14,850 bases of DNA from Coemansia sp. RSA 922 (lineage: Eukaryota; Kickxellomycota; Kickxellomycetes; Kickxellales; Kickxellaceae). Position 1 is the stretch's first letter, and every line of letters begins with the position of its first letter. The position numbers were made by a program, and so were the translations under genes. Below, in pieces: positions 7,942 through 14,850 of this stretch. Where the stretch lies: assembly GCA_027577415.1 (NCBI GenBank), contig JANBQS010000600.1, forward strand, positions 1 through 14,850, read 5' to 3'. The notes under the pieces are model-generated. The model was not told the origin of the DNA, made no database searches, and saw nothing but the letters and a program-made list of their open reading frames with translations.

Positions 7942-9585
7942 ATGTCCAACTTTGTGTCTCCAGCTCAAGCTCTAACCTCCCACATTCAATGTCGCATCAT
8001 TCAGTATGCAGACACTAGAACTAAAGACAATTGGCATAGTTGTATTAATGTCAGTCCTGTTGCTAATGTTATGAGGTCCGTGTGTTCTTCTTGGCGACAG
8101 ATGGCCCTTGACTATTTGTGGAGGAGACCTGTACTGTCTATTGAAAATGGTAACACTATTTCGGTTATCCTCCCAAAACATGTCAGCCAGCGCACCTTGC
8201 CACACAGCGCTGTTGACCTTATTAAGAATATTGATATGTGTATATCTATGCCATGCATTGTAAATGGAACAGCCTATAAGCTGTTGTCTGAGTACATGGA
8301 AAACGCGACGCACCTGCCAGCTGCTAACACACTAGCTCTCTGGCTAACTAATTGCCAGTTTGATTCTGAATACCCAAGAGACAAAGCTGTTAGCAACATT
8401 CTCCAATTTGCTCAACTACTAAAGTCGTTGACTCCAGCAAAAGTACTAACACAAATATCTTGCGTTATGGAGTTTGGGCGACGGGGCGTGTTTGATGAAG
8501 AATACTTTGGAGCACTTGCAAGTGTATTATGTAACCGGTCCAAGTACGTAGGTCTGCTATTAGCAAATGTGAAGTTAGAACACATGTCAACTATTGACCT
8601 TATCCCCCAGGTCTCATCACTAGATATAGTTTGCGAGAAGACGCTAGACATGCATACCAGTCTAGTTCATAAGTGTGCAAACACGCTTTTAAATCTAAAT
8701 GTCGGAATAAGCAACGCTAAAACACTGTTCTATGACGCCAATGAGAACATTGTTGTCTATCCTAATTTGGTAGGGTTGGGTTTGACTGCAGCTACTGGTG
8801 CATTTACTAGCGACCGAGTATCAGTTCCTAATGTTGTACCACTTCCATCTTTGGAAGGCTTGCATGTTGGTATACCTTACCTGTATACCGATGATGTTTT
8901 GTTCCGAGGCAATAGCACCACCCTTAAAGGATTGGTTATTAATATTGACAAGAATACCGTTGATGTCCTAAACAGGAATCAGGTGTTTAGAAACAATTAC
9001 AAAAACTTGAAAGTAATTATTGATAAGACTTGTAGTGAAGCGGATCTCACACTTATCTCTGACGCCGATATGAACAAGTTTTTTAGAGGCCTGGTGGGAA
9101 CAGCCCGGACACTAAGGTTAGCAAGTGAGGTGTCATTCAACTATTTGATAGCAGCAGCGCCACCTAATGGATTTCAATGTCTCCAAGCACTACGCATATA
9201 TCAGGTTAATATGTCTCTCCTTAATGTGTTGCGTCTACTCAAAGTGCTTCCAAGCTTAATAAAGATTGCCTGCGGCTTTGACAGCCTGGGATCAGAGCTG
9301 GAGGACATTGCTGCCAACGATCTACCCAACTATATAGTTTCAACTTATTGCAATACTGGAAAGAACCTACAAACTATCTCTAATCAAGGGATTGGAGGAC
9401 AAATGCGTCCCGTGGTTCCTGAATATGTTATACTATTGGCACTAGTGTGTCCAAAGCTTCGCCGGATTGACTTGACACCAAATACTATATCTGATTTCCA
9501 AGGTAAAGTTGCCGAGGCACTTCAGAGCAGTCCATATAGCAAGTACTCTTCACAGCTTAACCACCTTCTCCACGCCGCCTACTAG
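7942..9585 (+). CDS. F-box-like protein, tandem paralogue 1
   Basis: This 547-residue single-exon protein begins MSNFVSPAQALTSHIQCRIIQYA. Residues ~6-70 look like a degenerate F-box: a hydrophobic SPAQAL..HI..RIIQYA start, then VCSSWRQMALDYLW, the usual closing helix. The remainder has recurring leucine-rich stretches (KLEHMSTIDLIPQVSSLDIV, NTLLNLNVGIS, YPNLVGLGL, LPSLEGLHV, STTLKGLVINI, LQALRIYQVN, LLKVLPSLIKI, CPKLRRIDL) that suggest an irregular leucine-rich-repeat solenoid. If it is a true F-box protein it would link a substrate to an SCF ubiquitin ligase through Skp1; that is inference from weak motif likeness. The start is fixed by the identical MSNFVSPAQAL in the paralogue. It is visibly more AT-rich than ERG24, CAP2 or SPT7. 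I do not know its substrate. Confidence 0.7.
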   Translation: MSNFVSPAQALTSHIQCRIIQYADTRTKDNWHSCINVSPVANVMRSVCSSWRQMALDYLWRRPVLSIENGNTISVILPKHVSQRTLPHSAVDLIKNIDMCISMPCIVNGTAYKLLSEYMENATHLPAANTLALWLTNCQFDSEYPRDKAVSNILQFAQLLKSLTPAKVLTQISCVMEFGRRGVFDEEYFGALASVLCNRSKYVGLLLANVKLEHMSTIDLIPQVSSLDIVCEKTLDMHTSLVHKCANTLLNLNVGISNAKTLFYDANENIVVYPNLVGLGLTAATGAFTSDRVSVPNVVPLPSLEGLHVGIPYLYTDDVLFRGNSTTLKGLVINIDKNTVDVLNRNQVFRNNYKNLKVIIDKTCSEADLTLISDADMNKFFRGLVGTARTLRLASEVSFNYLIAAAPPNGFQCLQALRIYQVNMSLLNVLRLLKVLPSLIKIACGFDSLGSELEDIAANDLPNYIVSTYCNTGKNLQTISNQGIGGQMRPVVPEYVILLALVCPKLRRIDLTPNTISDFQGKVAEALQSSPYSKYSSQLNHLLHAAY

Positions 9586-9733
9586 ACAGTTTTTTTTACT
9601 ACTTTGAACCTTAGCTACTTGAGCATTAGGTATTTTCTTAAGACAATTCTTGAATAAACCATTTCCTATTTAGTCCAATTATCCTATTAGTAATTTCAAC
9701 TATTGGATGATTAAGCAAGGTGTGAACGCAATA
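9586..9733. terminator. 3' flank of first F-box-like gene with AATAAA signal
   Basis: After the stop comes a T8 run, and TTGAATAAAC places AATAAA at 9653-9658, 68 nt past the stop: a plausible polyadenylation signal on the plus strand. Further on, TCCAAT (9674-9679) and ATTGGA (9702-9707) form an inverted CCAAT pair that could belong to the promoter of the next copy. Confidence 0.5.
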
Positions 9734-9967
9734 CCTTTTGGCGAACACCAGCTTTGAAATATTCTTTGAGAATAAGCGTGCTTTTCTTGAAAGAAGACTT
9801 CATGCCTTATTGCGCGTACAAAAGCAGTCAGCAGGATGGTCCTTCTTTCAAAAGCATTCGTCCCGGCTTTCCCGATGTCCTTCCTCCCTCTTTTCTACTT
9901 TCAGCTAATATTTATTCTATTTTGCCAACTTTCGGTACTTTTTGCAAACAACTATTTGTTAACAACC
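9734..9967 (+). repeat. Duplicated upstream module, copy 2 (5' flank of second F-box-like gene)
   Basis: This is the counterpart of 7706-7941. Across roughly 170 aligned bases (from AGCGTGCTTTTCTTGAAAG onward) I count 12 mismatched codons with about one base change each, near 93% identity. Small indels occur only near the two ends. It keeps the T/C-rich tract, the CTACTTTCAG motif and the ATGCCTTATTGCGCGTAC segment (ATG at 9802). Confidence 0.8.
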
Positions 9968-11665
9968 ATGTCCAACTTTGTGTCTCCGGCTCAAGCTCTT
10001 CCCTCCCACATTCTACGCCGCATTATACAGTATGCCGTCACTCCAACTAAAGAAAGTGAGAACCATTATACGCCCATACAGGGCTTTAACATGACGACTT
10101 TACCATCAAGTCAGAACCATTATACTACAGACAGCCCTGTCATTAAAGTTATGCTGTCTGTGTGTTCTTCTTGGAGACTTGCAGCCCTAGACTACATGTG
10201 GAGGGACCTTCAGATGACCATTGGCCAGGGTAACACAGTTGCAGTTGACTCTCCAGAGCATGTCAGCCAACTTGCCTTGCCACACAACGTAGCTGGCTTT
10301 GTTAGGAAGCTTGACTTATTAGTATCCATGCCATTTATACTTAATGGCACAGCTTACAAGCTATTGTCTGAGTACATGGGAGCCATTAAGACCTTTCCTG
10401 CTACCAACAAGCTTCACATTTGGGCAACTGATTGCAGTGTTGATTCTGATTATCCCAAGGATATCGCTGTTGGCAATATTCTTGAATTCGCTAAGCTACT
10501 AAAGTCGTTGACCCCTGCAGAAACAATGACAGCAGTGACGTGTGCTACCAATGTCAAGAGGATGAGCATACTTGAAGAAGAGTACTTTGGAACGTTGACA
10601 GGCTTACTATGTAGCCAATCCAAGCATGTAACTCTAAATTTGGGATATATGAAATTGGAGCATATGTCGACCATCGACTTCATATTTCAGGTTTCATCAC
10701 TAACTATTTTACGATGCGACATAGGCTTGTATGCAAGTCTACTTCACAAGTGTGCTAACACGCTTTTGGACCTAAATATTGGAATAAGCAAAGCCAAAAT
10801 GTTGTTCTATGATGTCTATAACAACGTTGTTGTCTATCCTAATTTGAAAGTACTGAGGTTGGCTGAAGCTACCCCTCGTGGTTTGATTGAGCGAGCATCA
10901 GTTCCAAACATTGTGACACTTCCATCTTTAAAAAGATTGTTACTGGAAATAACCTACCCGTATACCGATGACGTATTGCTCCGAGGTAACAGCGCCACCC
11001 TTAGGCATCTGGGTATCAAGATAGACAAGAATACTGTTAATGTACTGAGTAAGTGTCAAGTGTTTATAAGCAAATACAAGAACCGGGTAGTGCACATTAG
11101 CAAGAGTTCTCAACCAGATGAACTTGCGCTAGTATCTGACGCTGATATGGACAGATTTATCTGCAACTTGGTGGGAGCTGCTCAGATGCTAAGTTTAACA
11201 AGCTGGATGCCAGTCAGCAGGTTAGTGGTAGTTGCGCCACCTGCCCATGGGTTTATGTGTCTCAAGGCGCTTGAAGTAAGGTTGATTGACTTGACTCTTT
11301 TTGATATATTGCGTCTACTCAAAGTGCTTCCAAATTTGGTAAAACTTACTTGCGGCTTTGGCAGCCTGGGATCAGAGCTCGAGGACATTGCTGCCAAGGA
11401 TCTACCCAACTATGTGGCTTCAACTTTTAGCAATACTGGAAAGAACCTACAAATTATTTCTAATGTATGGTCTAGAGGACTAGTTAGTCACGTAATCCCA
11501 GAATATGTTCTACTCTTAGCACTTGTGTGCCCAAAGCTTTGTCGAGTTATGTTGAAACCAAACACTATATCTGATTTCCAAGGCAAAGTTGCCGAGGCAC
11601 TTCGGAGCGGTCCATATAGCAAGTGCACGTCCGAACTAAACCGACTTCTCCGTGCTATTTACTAA
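9968..11665 (+). CDS. F-box-like protein, tandem paralogue 2
   Basis: This 565-residue protein begins MSNFVSPAQALPSHILRRIIQYA and is collinear with paralogue 1 to the shared ending NTISDFQGKVAEAL. By eye it is about 55-60% identical. The F-box-like start is better preserved here (ALPSHILRRIIQYA...VCSSWRLAALDYMW). Leucine-rich segments follow as in copy 1. The length difference from copy 1 (18 residues) is entirely the insertion at about residues 35-60, bounded by ENHYT and QNHYT. An in-frame ATG at 9836 would add 44 hydrophobic residues, but the same reading in copy 1 is out of frame, so I prefer 9968. Function as an SCF adaptor is inferred only. Like copy 1 it is AT-rich relative to the neighbouring housekeeping genes. 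Confidence 0.7.
   Translation: MSNFVSPAQALPSHILRRIIQYAVTPTKESENHYTPIQGFNMTTLPSSQNHYTTDSPVIKVMLSVCSSWRLAALDYMWRDLQMTIGQGNTVAVDSPEHVSQLALPHNVAGFVRKLDLLVSMPFILNGTAYKLLSEYMGAIKTFPATNKLHIWATDCSVDSDYPKDIAVGNILEFAKLLKSLTPAETMTAVTCATNVKRMSILEEEYFGTLTGLLCSQSKHVTLNLGYMKLEHMSTIDFIFQVSSLTILRCDIGLYASLLHKCANTLLDLNIGISKAKMLFYDVYNNVVVYPNLKVLRLAEATPRGLIERASVPNIVTLPSLKRLLLEITYPYTDDVLLRGNSATLRHLGIKIDKNTVNVLSKCQVFISKYKNRVVHISKSSQPDELALVSDADMDRFICNLVGAAQMLSLTSWMPVSRLVVVAPPAHGFMCLKALEVRLIDLTLFDILRLLKVLPNLVKLTCGFGSLGSELEDIAAKDLPNYVASTFSNTGKNLQIISNVWSRGLVSHVIPEYVLLLALVCPKLCRVMLKPNTISDFQGKVAEALRSGPYSKCTSELNRLLRAIY
10059..10125 (+). repeat. 13-nt direct repeat bounding a 54-nt in-frame insertion
   Basis: AGAACCATTATAC occurs at 10059-10071 and again at 10113-10125, a period of exactly 54 nt (18 codons). 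Copy 1 lacks one repeat plus the intervening sequence: between the shared TK and SPV residues copy 1 has 9 residues and copy 2 has 27. Confidence 0.85.
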
Positions 11666-11707
11666 CTGCTTTCATACGAATCGCACTTTTTGTCAATAGC
11701 AAATTTG

Positions 11708-11713
11708 AATAAA
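11708..11713 (+). terminator. AATAAA polyadenylation signal of second F-box-like gene
   Basis: AATAAA lies 43 nt after the stop in the context TTTGAATAAAAC, similar to the TTGAATAAAC of copy 1. It is only 21 nt from the last base of the convergent SPT7 coding region, so the 3' ends of the two transcripts probably overlap. Confidence 0.6.
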
Positions 11714-11733
11714 ACATATATATTAACCTGCTT

Positions 11734-14700
11734 TCATTTTTTCTTGACAGACTTGCTTGCAGTAGTAGTCTTGGCGGCTGTGGTAGTCTTGCTGGGCCTC
11801 TTCTTTGCCGAGCGCCCACCCTGTGCTGTAGACGGCTGCCCAGATCCGATATGCATATGCGTGCGAGGGTGCGTGAGGTAATTAGGCGGTGGTACCTTGG
11901 GACGCAAAGCTCCGTAGCGCGCTCTAGTCGGGAGCTTTTCATCCTCGACAATTGGAACCCACTGTTCTGGTAGCTCGGTAGTAGTGGCGGCGGCGGCGGC
12001 GGCAGCGGCAGCTGGTAGCGGAAGATCCTCTATACCTTCCTCCTTCGCGCTCTGCTTAGACTCATCCGCGTTTGAACTCTTCTCGCCGTCAGCAATGCCT
12101 TCATAGCCCGGGGGATCAATACCACCATTGGCCGCCTTGAGTTTCTCGCACAAGAACTGGTGGAGCAAACCTATCTGGCCGTGCGGGGTAGTGATTGGGG
12201 ACCAGGGCTCAGGCTTGGGATGCGCAAGAACTTCTTCCGGCGCTACTTGCAAATCAGCATCGGCGGAAACGGCAGTGCTCTTGCCTTGCCATAGTCGTTC
12301 TGGCACAGTGAGCTGCTCGAGTCCAAACTCCTTATCCAGACCAAGCTCCTTGAAGCCGAAAAAGTCTTCGCCCAAATCTCCCAACCCGTTCATCGACCCA
12401 GTGATAAAGGCCTCGCCCGACTCGAGCACCGAGGCATCTGGTGGCGCTGCGGCATCCGAACGACCATCAGACATAGAGTCCTGATAGGACTTTAATATCT
12501 TCTTTTGCAGATCCAGCAGCTTGTTACTGTGCTTGCCCACCTCGCCTCGCATATAGTACTCGAGCTCGCTCAAGTCCTCGACGCCGTTATCATAGAGTGA
12601 GTGAGCAAGAATCGACTCTGAGCTCATCGCCCGCCCGTGCTTATCGCTGTACGTACGCAGTGTGCGGCCCAAGTTGGTGACAAAGTCGATGAAAAAGTCG
12701 GATATCGTTGTTAGCGCCGACGATGTAGCTGACTCAAAGCCCACATGGGCCAGCATAAAGGCGTTGGTTCGCTGGAGCAAGTGCCGCGCGCTTGAAGCAT
12801 CCAGCTCAAGTCGTTGCGGAGGATCAGGCTGCGTCGCAAAGTCGCCGTGTATGTCTCGCACAGACAAGTGACCTAGCTCGTCGGCATTGCGTTGTGCTCG
12901 AGCTCTCGCCGATCCGTGGCCATTGATTCCCGGCTGCAGCATGCCCACTGGGATGTTCAGTCGATTAGCCCAGATCTTGTTGTCAATACCACGAATTCGC
13001 TTGAGACACTCGACATTGTCAGCCATTGCACGCCACATTGCGTTGTCGGGGAACCGTACGGCGGCATATGCCTCGATAGACGTCTGTGCGTGTTCGTCAT
13101 CCTTTGGTGCACTTCCCAGAAGCACTTCATCCACGGTCGCCTCACAGTCGTCATTAAGCCACCGCAGCACGCCGCCCTTCTTCGCCTGCTCTTCCAATGT
13201 CTCGAGTTGCGGTAAACCGGCGGCTGGCTCGCACTCGCTAACAAACCTCCACGCGTGGCTATCGAGGTCCTCAGTTACGCCCAACCACTCCTTGCGCCTC
13301 CAGTCCAGCTCTTCGTTCCGCCGCCGCGCCTCAGCCGCGTCGCAGCTGCCCGCGGCTTGCGAGTAGACTGTGCACAGATCTGATATGTCAGTGCAACGCC
13401 CAATGGCCTTTACGTCTAGACAACTAACCGTCTCTCGTATGTCATGCGAGGCGCATTCAAATGCGCGCATATCTTCGGCCGTCCGCTTGGCCATGTGTCG
13501 CTCACCCAAGGTGCTGGTGGTGGCGTCCTGCTCAGCTTGTCGAAGATACGAGGCGATACGCTTGCGAGTTTTGCTGCGCCATATTTTCTCGCTAAGCGAC
13601 AGCCCGTATCCCTCAGCAACCTCGGAGACCGCAATATGCGTCGCTGTGCTCGTGCTCGTTGCAAGCAAAATATTTTGTGCCAGTGCGGTTAGTTTTGATC
13701 GCTGCGGCTGCTGCTGCTCCTGTTGGGACTGAGGAGATACCATCCGAAGTGAGTTGGCTGCTGTACCATCAAATATACCAAGGTCATCGACCGACGCTCG
13801 CCTCATGGACATGCTGCTTTGAAAGGAGCCATACTCAACCATTCCAGGCGCAGGCGTTCCCTCGTCAACCATTACTGAGCCCTCGCGGTTGCCATAGATC
13901 GTCCGAGCGCCCTGAGACTCATTACCACTTTCGTCCCCGCACTCGGTCTGCACGTCGTCGCCACCGCCACCACCATTACTCGTGCCATTGCTCTTTTCGC
14001 GCACAACAATATCCGGCACAGCGTCCATGAGCTGGCGCGCCTTGGCCAGCAAGGCATCGGCGCTCTTGCGGTAGTAATTGCCGGGCTCGGTGTTGTAGGT
14101 ATAGCAGTTGTCGCGAATCAGTTGCAAGTGGTCGGAAAACTGCCGCTTGCTGTTGTACACCTCGTTGCGCAGGTTCTTTGTCATAGCCGCCAAATCCATC
14201 GGATGCTTGATGACCTTGAGGTAGTCTGGAGCATCCTTTCGCTTGACTGGGTAGAGGAATGGTACTGAGGCCTCGCCCATGTTCTTCAACTCGTTCAGAA
14301 CGTGTTCGAGCGCGTCGTAGAGCTCGACCTGTCCAACACGGCGATCGTTAGCCCATTTTGTCCGCTTTGGGCGTACCTCGGAGAGCAAGTGGCTGAGCTC
14401 ACGCGTCGAGAGGTTGACGCTGTCGCGATGGTTGTCGATAAACTGCGCGAGGTTCTTCATGTTTTGCAGCGAGCCAAGCTTAGCGACGAGCATGTCTTTG
14501 GGCTCGGCCGCGCGCTGTTGCATCACGTCCTTGATCTGGCGGACATTGCCCTCGCACAAATTCTGGTCGCGAACTATTTCGGCCATCTCGTCCAGCGTGT
14601 GAAAAACAGAGTGTAGAGCGACACTTACGACGGCTGGTTTATCGGAACTGGTCTGGTCCAAGCTGTCCTTGCTAGAGCCATTGAGCAGGGCATGAGAGTT

Positions 14701-14850
14701 TATGTCGTCAACCTCAGCCTCTATAATGCCGTTTGTCACAGGTCCAGTAGTAGCCACGTCTCCAGCAGATGTTTTTGGCTCTTGCTTGTCATCGCCGTTC
14801 ATGCGCACATCGCCGTCGTCATCATCGTCATCATACTCCTCGTCCTCGTC
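11734..14850 (-). CDS. SPT7: SAGA complex subunit Spt7-like, bromodomain plus histone fold (5' end cut by window edge)
   Basis: The frame is open to the right edge: 1038 codons are visible, and the first visible residues are an acidic Asp/Glu run, so the start probably lies outside, though the ATG at 14802-14800 is possible. A bromodomain occupies about visible residues 177-279 (VELYDALEHVLNELKN, FLYPVKRKDAPDYLKVIKHPMDL, CYTYN with the acetyl-lysine-contacting Asn). A central conserved block includes MWRAMADNVECLKRIRG. The histone-fold region lies at about 690-787 (LLQRTNAFMLAHVGFES, SALTTISDFFIDFVTNLGRTLRTYSDKHGRAMS, LSELEYYMRGEVGKH). The C-terminus is Lys/Thr-rich and may be a nuclear signal. 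Family knowledge: Spt7 is a scaffold of SAGA whose histone fold pairs with a TAF10-type partner. Bromodomain followed by histone fold in this order distinguishes it from other bromodomain proteins. It is convergent with the second F-box-like gene, 68 nt apart. Confidence 0.9.
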   Translation of the reverse strand, partial: DEDEEYDDDDDDGDVRMNGDDKQEPKTSAGDVATTGPVTNGIIEAEVDDINSHALLNGSSKDSLDQTSSDKPAVVSVALHSVFHTLDEMAEIVRDQNLCEGNVRQIKDVMQQRAAEPKDMLVAKLGSLQNMKNLAQFIDNHRDSVNLSTRELSHLLSEVRPKRTKWANDRRVGQVELYDALEHVLNELKNMGEASVPFLYPVKRKDAPDYLKVIKHPMDLAAMTKNLRNEVYNSKRQFSDHLQLIRDNCYTYNTEPGNYYRKSADALLAKARQLMDAVPDIVVREKSNGTSNGGGGGDDVQTECGDESGNESQGARTIYGNREGSVMVDEGTPAPGMVEYGSFQSSMSMRRASVDDLGIFDGTAANSLRMVSPQSQQEQQQPQRSKLTALAQNILLATSTSTATHIAVSEVAEGYGLSLSEKIWRSKTRKRIASYLRQAEQDATTSTLGERHMAKRTAEDMRAFECASHDIRETVSCLDVKAIGRCTDISDLCTVYSQAAGSCDAAEARRRNEELDWRRKEWLGVTEDLDSHAWRFVSECEPAAGLPQLETLEEQAKKGGVLRWLNDDCEATVDEVLLGSAPKDDEHAQTSIEAYAAVRFPDNAMWRAMADNVECLKRIRGIDNKIWANRLNIPVGMLQPGINGHGSARARAQRNADELGHLSVRDIHGDFATQPDPPQRLELDASSARHLLQRTNAFMLAHVGFESATSSALTTISDFFIDFVTNLGRTLRTYSDKHGRAMSSESILAHSLYDNGVEDLSELEYYMRGEVGKHSNKLLDLQKKILKSYQDSMSDGRSDAAAPPDASVLESGEAFITGSMNGLGDLGEDFFGFKELGLDKEFGLEQLTVPERLWQGKSTAVSADADLQVAPEEVLAHPKPEPWSPITTPHGQIGLLHQFLCEKLKAANGGIDPPGYEGIADGEKSSNADESKQSAKEEGIEDLPLPAAAAAAAAATTTELPEQWVPIVEDEKLPTRARYGALRPKVPPPNYLTHPRTHMHIGSGQPSTAQGGRSAKKRPSKTTTAAKTTTASKSVKKK
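11986..12012 (-). repeat. GGC/AGC trinucleotide run encoding polyalanine in SPT7
   Basis: Nine consecutive Ala codons (GCC/GCT, seen as GGC/AGC on the plus strand) encode a polyalanine run followed by TTTELPEQW in the C-terminal part of the Spt7-like protein, downstream of the histone fold. It is a candidate for length polymorphism. Confidence 0.85.

Noticed and set aside
9836..9967. 44-residue hydrophobic N-terminal extension of the second F-box-like protein from ATG 9836
   Set aside because: The equivalent frame in copy 1 (from 7809) runs out of frame and stops at 8018, so the hydrophobic stretch is a chance reading of the T/C-rich leader; MSNFVSPAQAL is the shared start.
13416..13664. Frames antisense to SPT7 (several on the plus strand, e.g. 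12887-13366) and other-frame minus ORFs
   Set aside because: They are shadows of the long SPT7 reading frame, Arg/Ser-rich, without domains or starts of their own.
1..14850. tRNA, rRNA, CRISPR, transposase or bacterial operon signals
   Set aside because: I looked for the GGTTCGANNCC tRNA B-box, spaced identical repeats and transposase-like frames and found none; the only GGTTCGA hit (about 1751) is inside ERG24.

Overview
This is eukaryotic, fungal nuclear DNA. It carries an ergosterol C-14 reductase, a GPI-anchored wall glucan remodelling enzyme, an actin capping protein beta subunit, an Spt7-type SAGA subunit and a winged-helix (HSF-type) regulator. Introns are few, with GTAAGC donors and TAG/CAG acceptors. 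The two F-box-like genes beginning 'MSNFVSPAQAL' resemble a large lineage-specific family that I associate with Kickxellales (Coemansia/Linderina-type early-diverging fungi). That placement is an inference from memory of family style, not from a search.

Layout. 1-435 (+): 3' end of a Gas/Gel-type beta-1,3-glucanosyltransferase (X8 module, Ser-rich linker, GPI tail). 473-1813 (-): ERG24, tail-to-tail with it. 1814-2105: divergent promoter shared by ERG24 and CAP2, with a TCCGGA-ATA-TCCGGA element. 2106-2939 (+): CAP2 (CapZ beta). 2940-5813: nearly 2.9 kb without a convincing gene. Its second half is pyrimidine-rich and full of poly(dA:dT) runs, and probably holds the promoter, long leader and first intron of the next gene. 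5814-7537 (+): a regulator with a C-terminal divergent HSF-type DNA-binding domain, split by a 197-nt intron. 7942-9585 and 9968-11665 (+): tandem paralogous F-box-like genes. 11734 to beyond the right edge (-): SPT7, convergent with the second F-box-like gene.

How the parts relate. The single-copy genes are ordinary housekeeping genes (wall, sterol, actin, transcription) and do not form a pathway cluster. The accessory part is the tandem pair. Each copy carries its own ~235-nt upstream module, and the most conserved ~170 nt of that module is far more alike between the copies (about 93% by hand count) than the proteins are (roughly 55-60%). Copy 2 differs in length from copy 1 by exactly 18 codons, explained by one in-frame 54-nt insertion bounded by a 13-nt direct repeat. 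The regulator's long unannotated 5' region also contains a start codon abutting a splice donor and a cluster of inverted repeats. I did not find a recognisable new multi-gene system. The points most worth following up are the tandem pair with its conserved leader and the divergent HSF-type factor.
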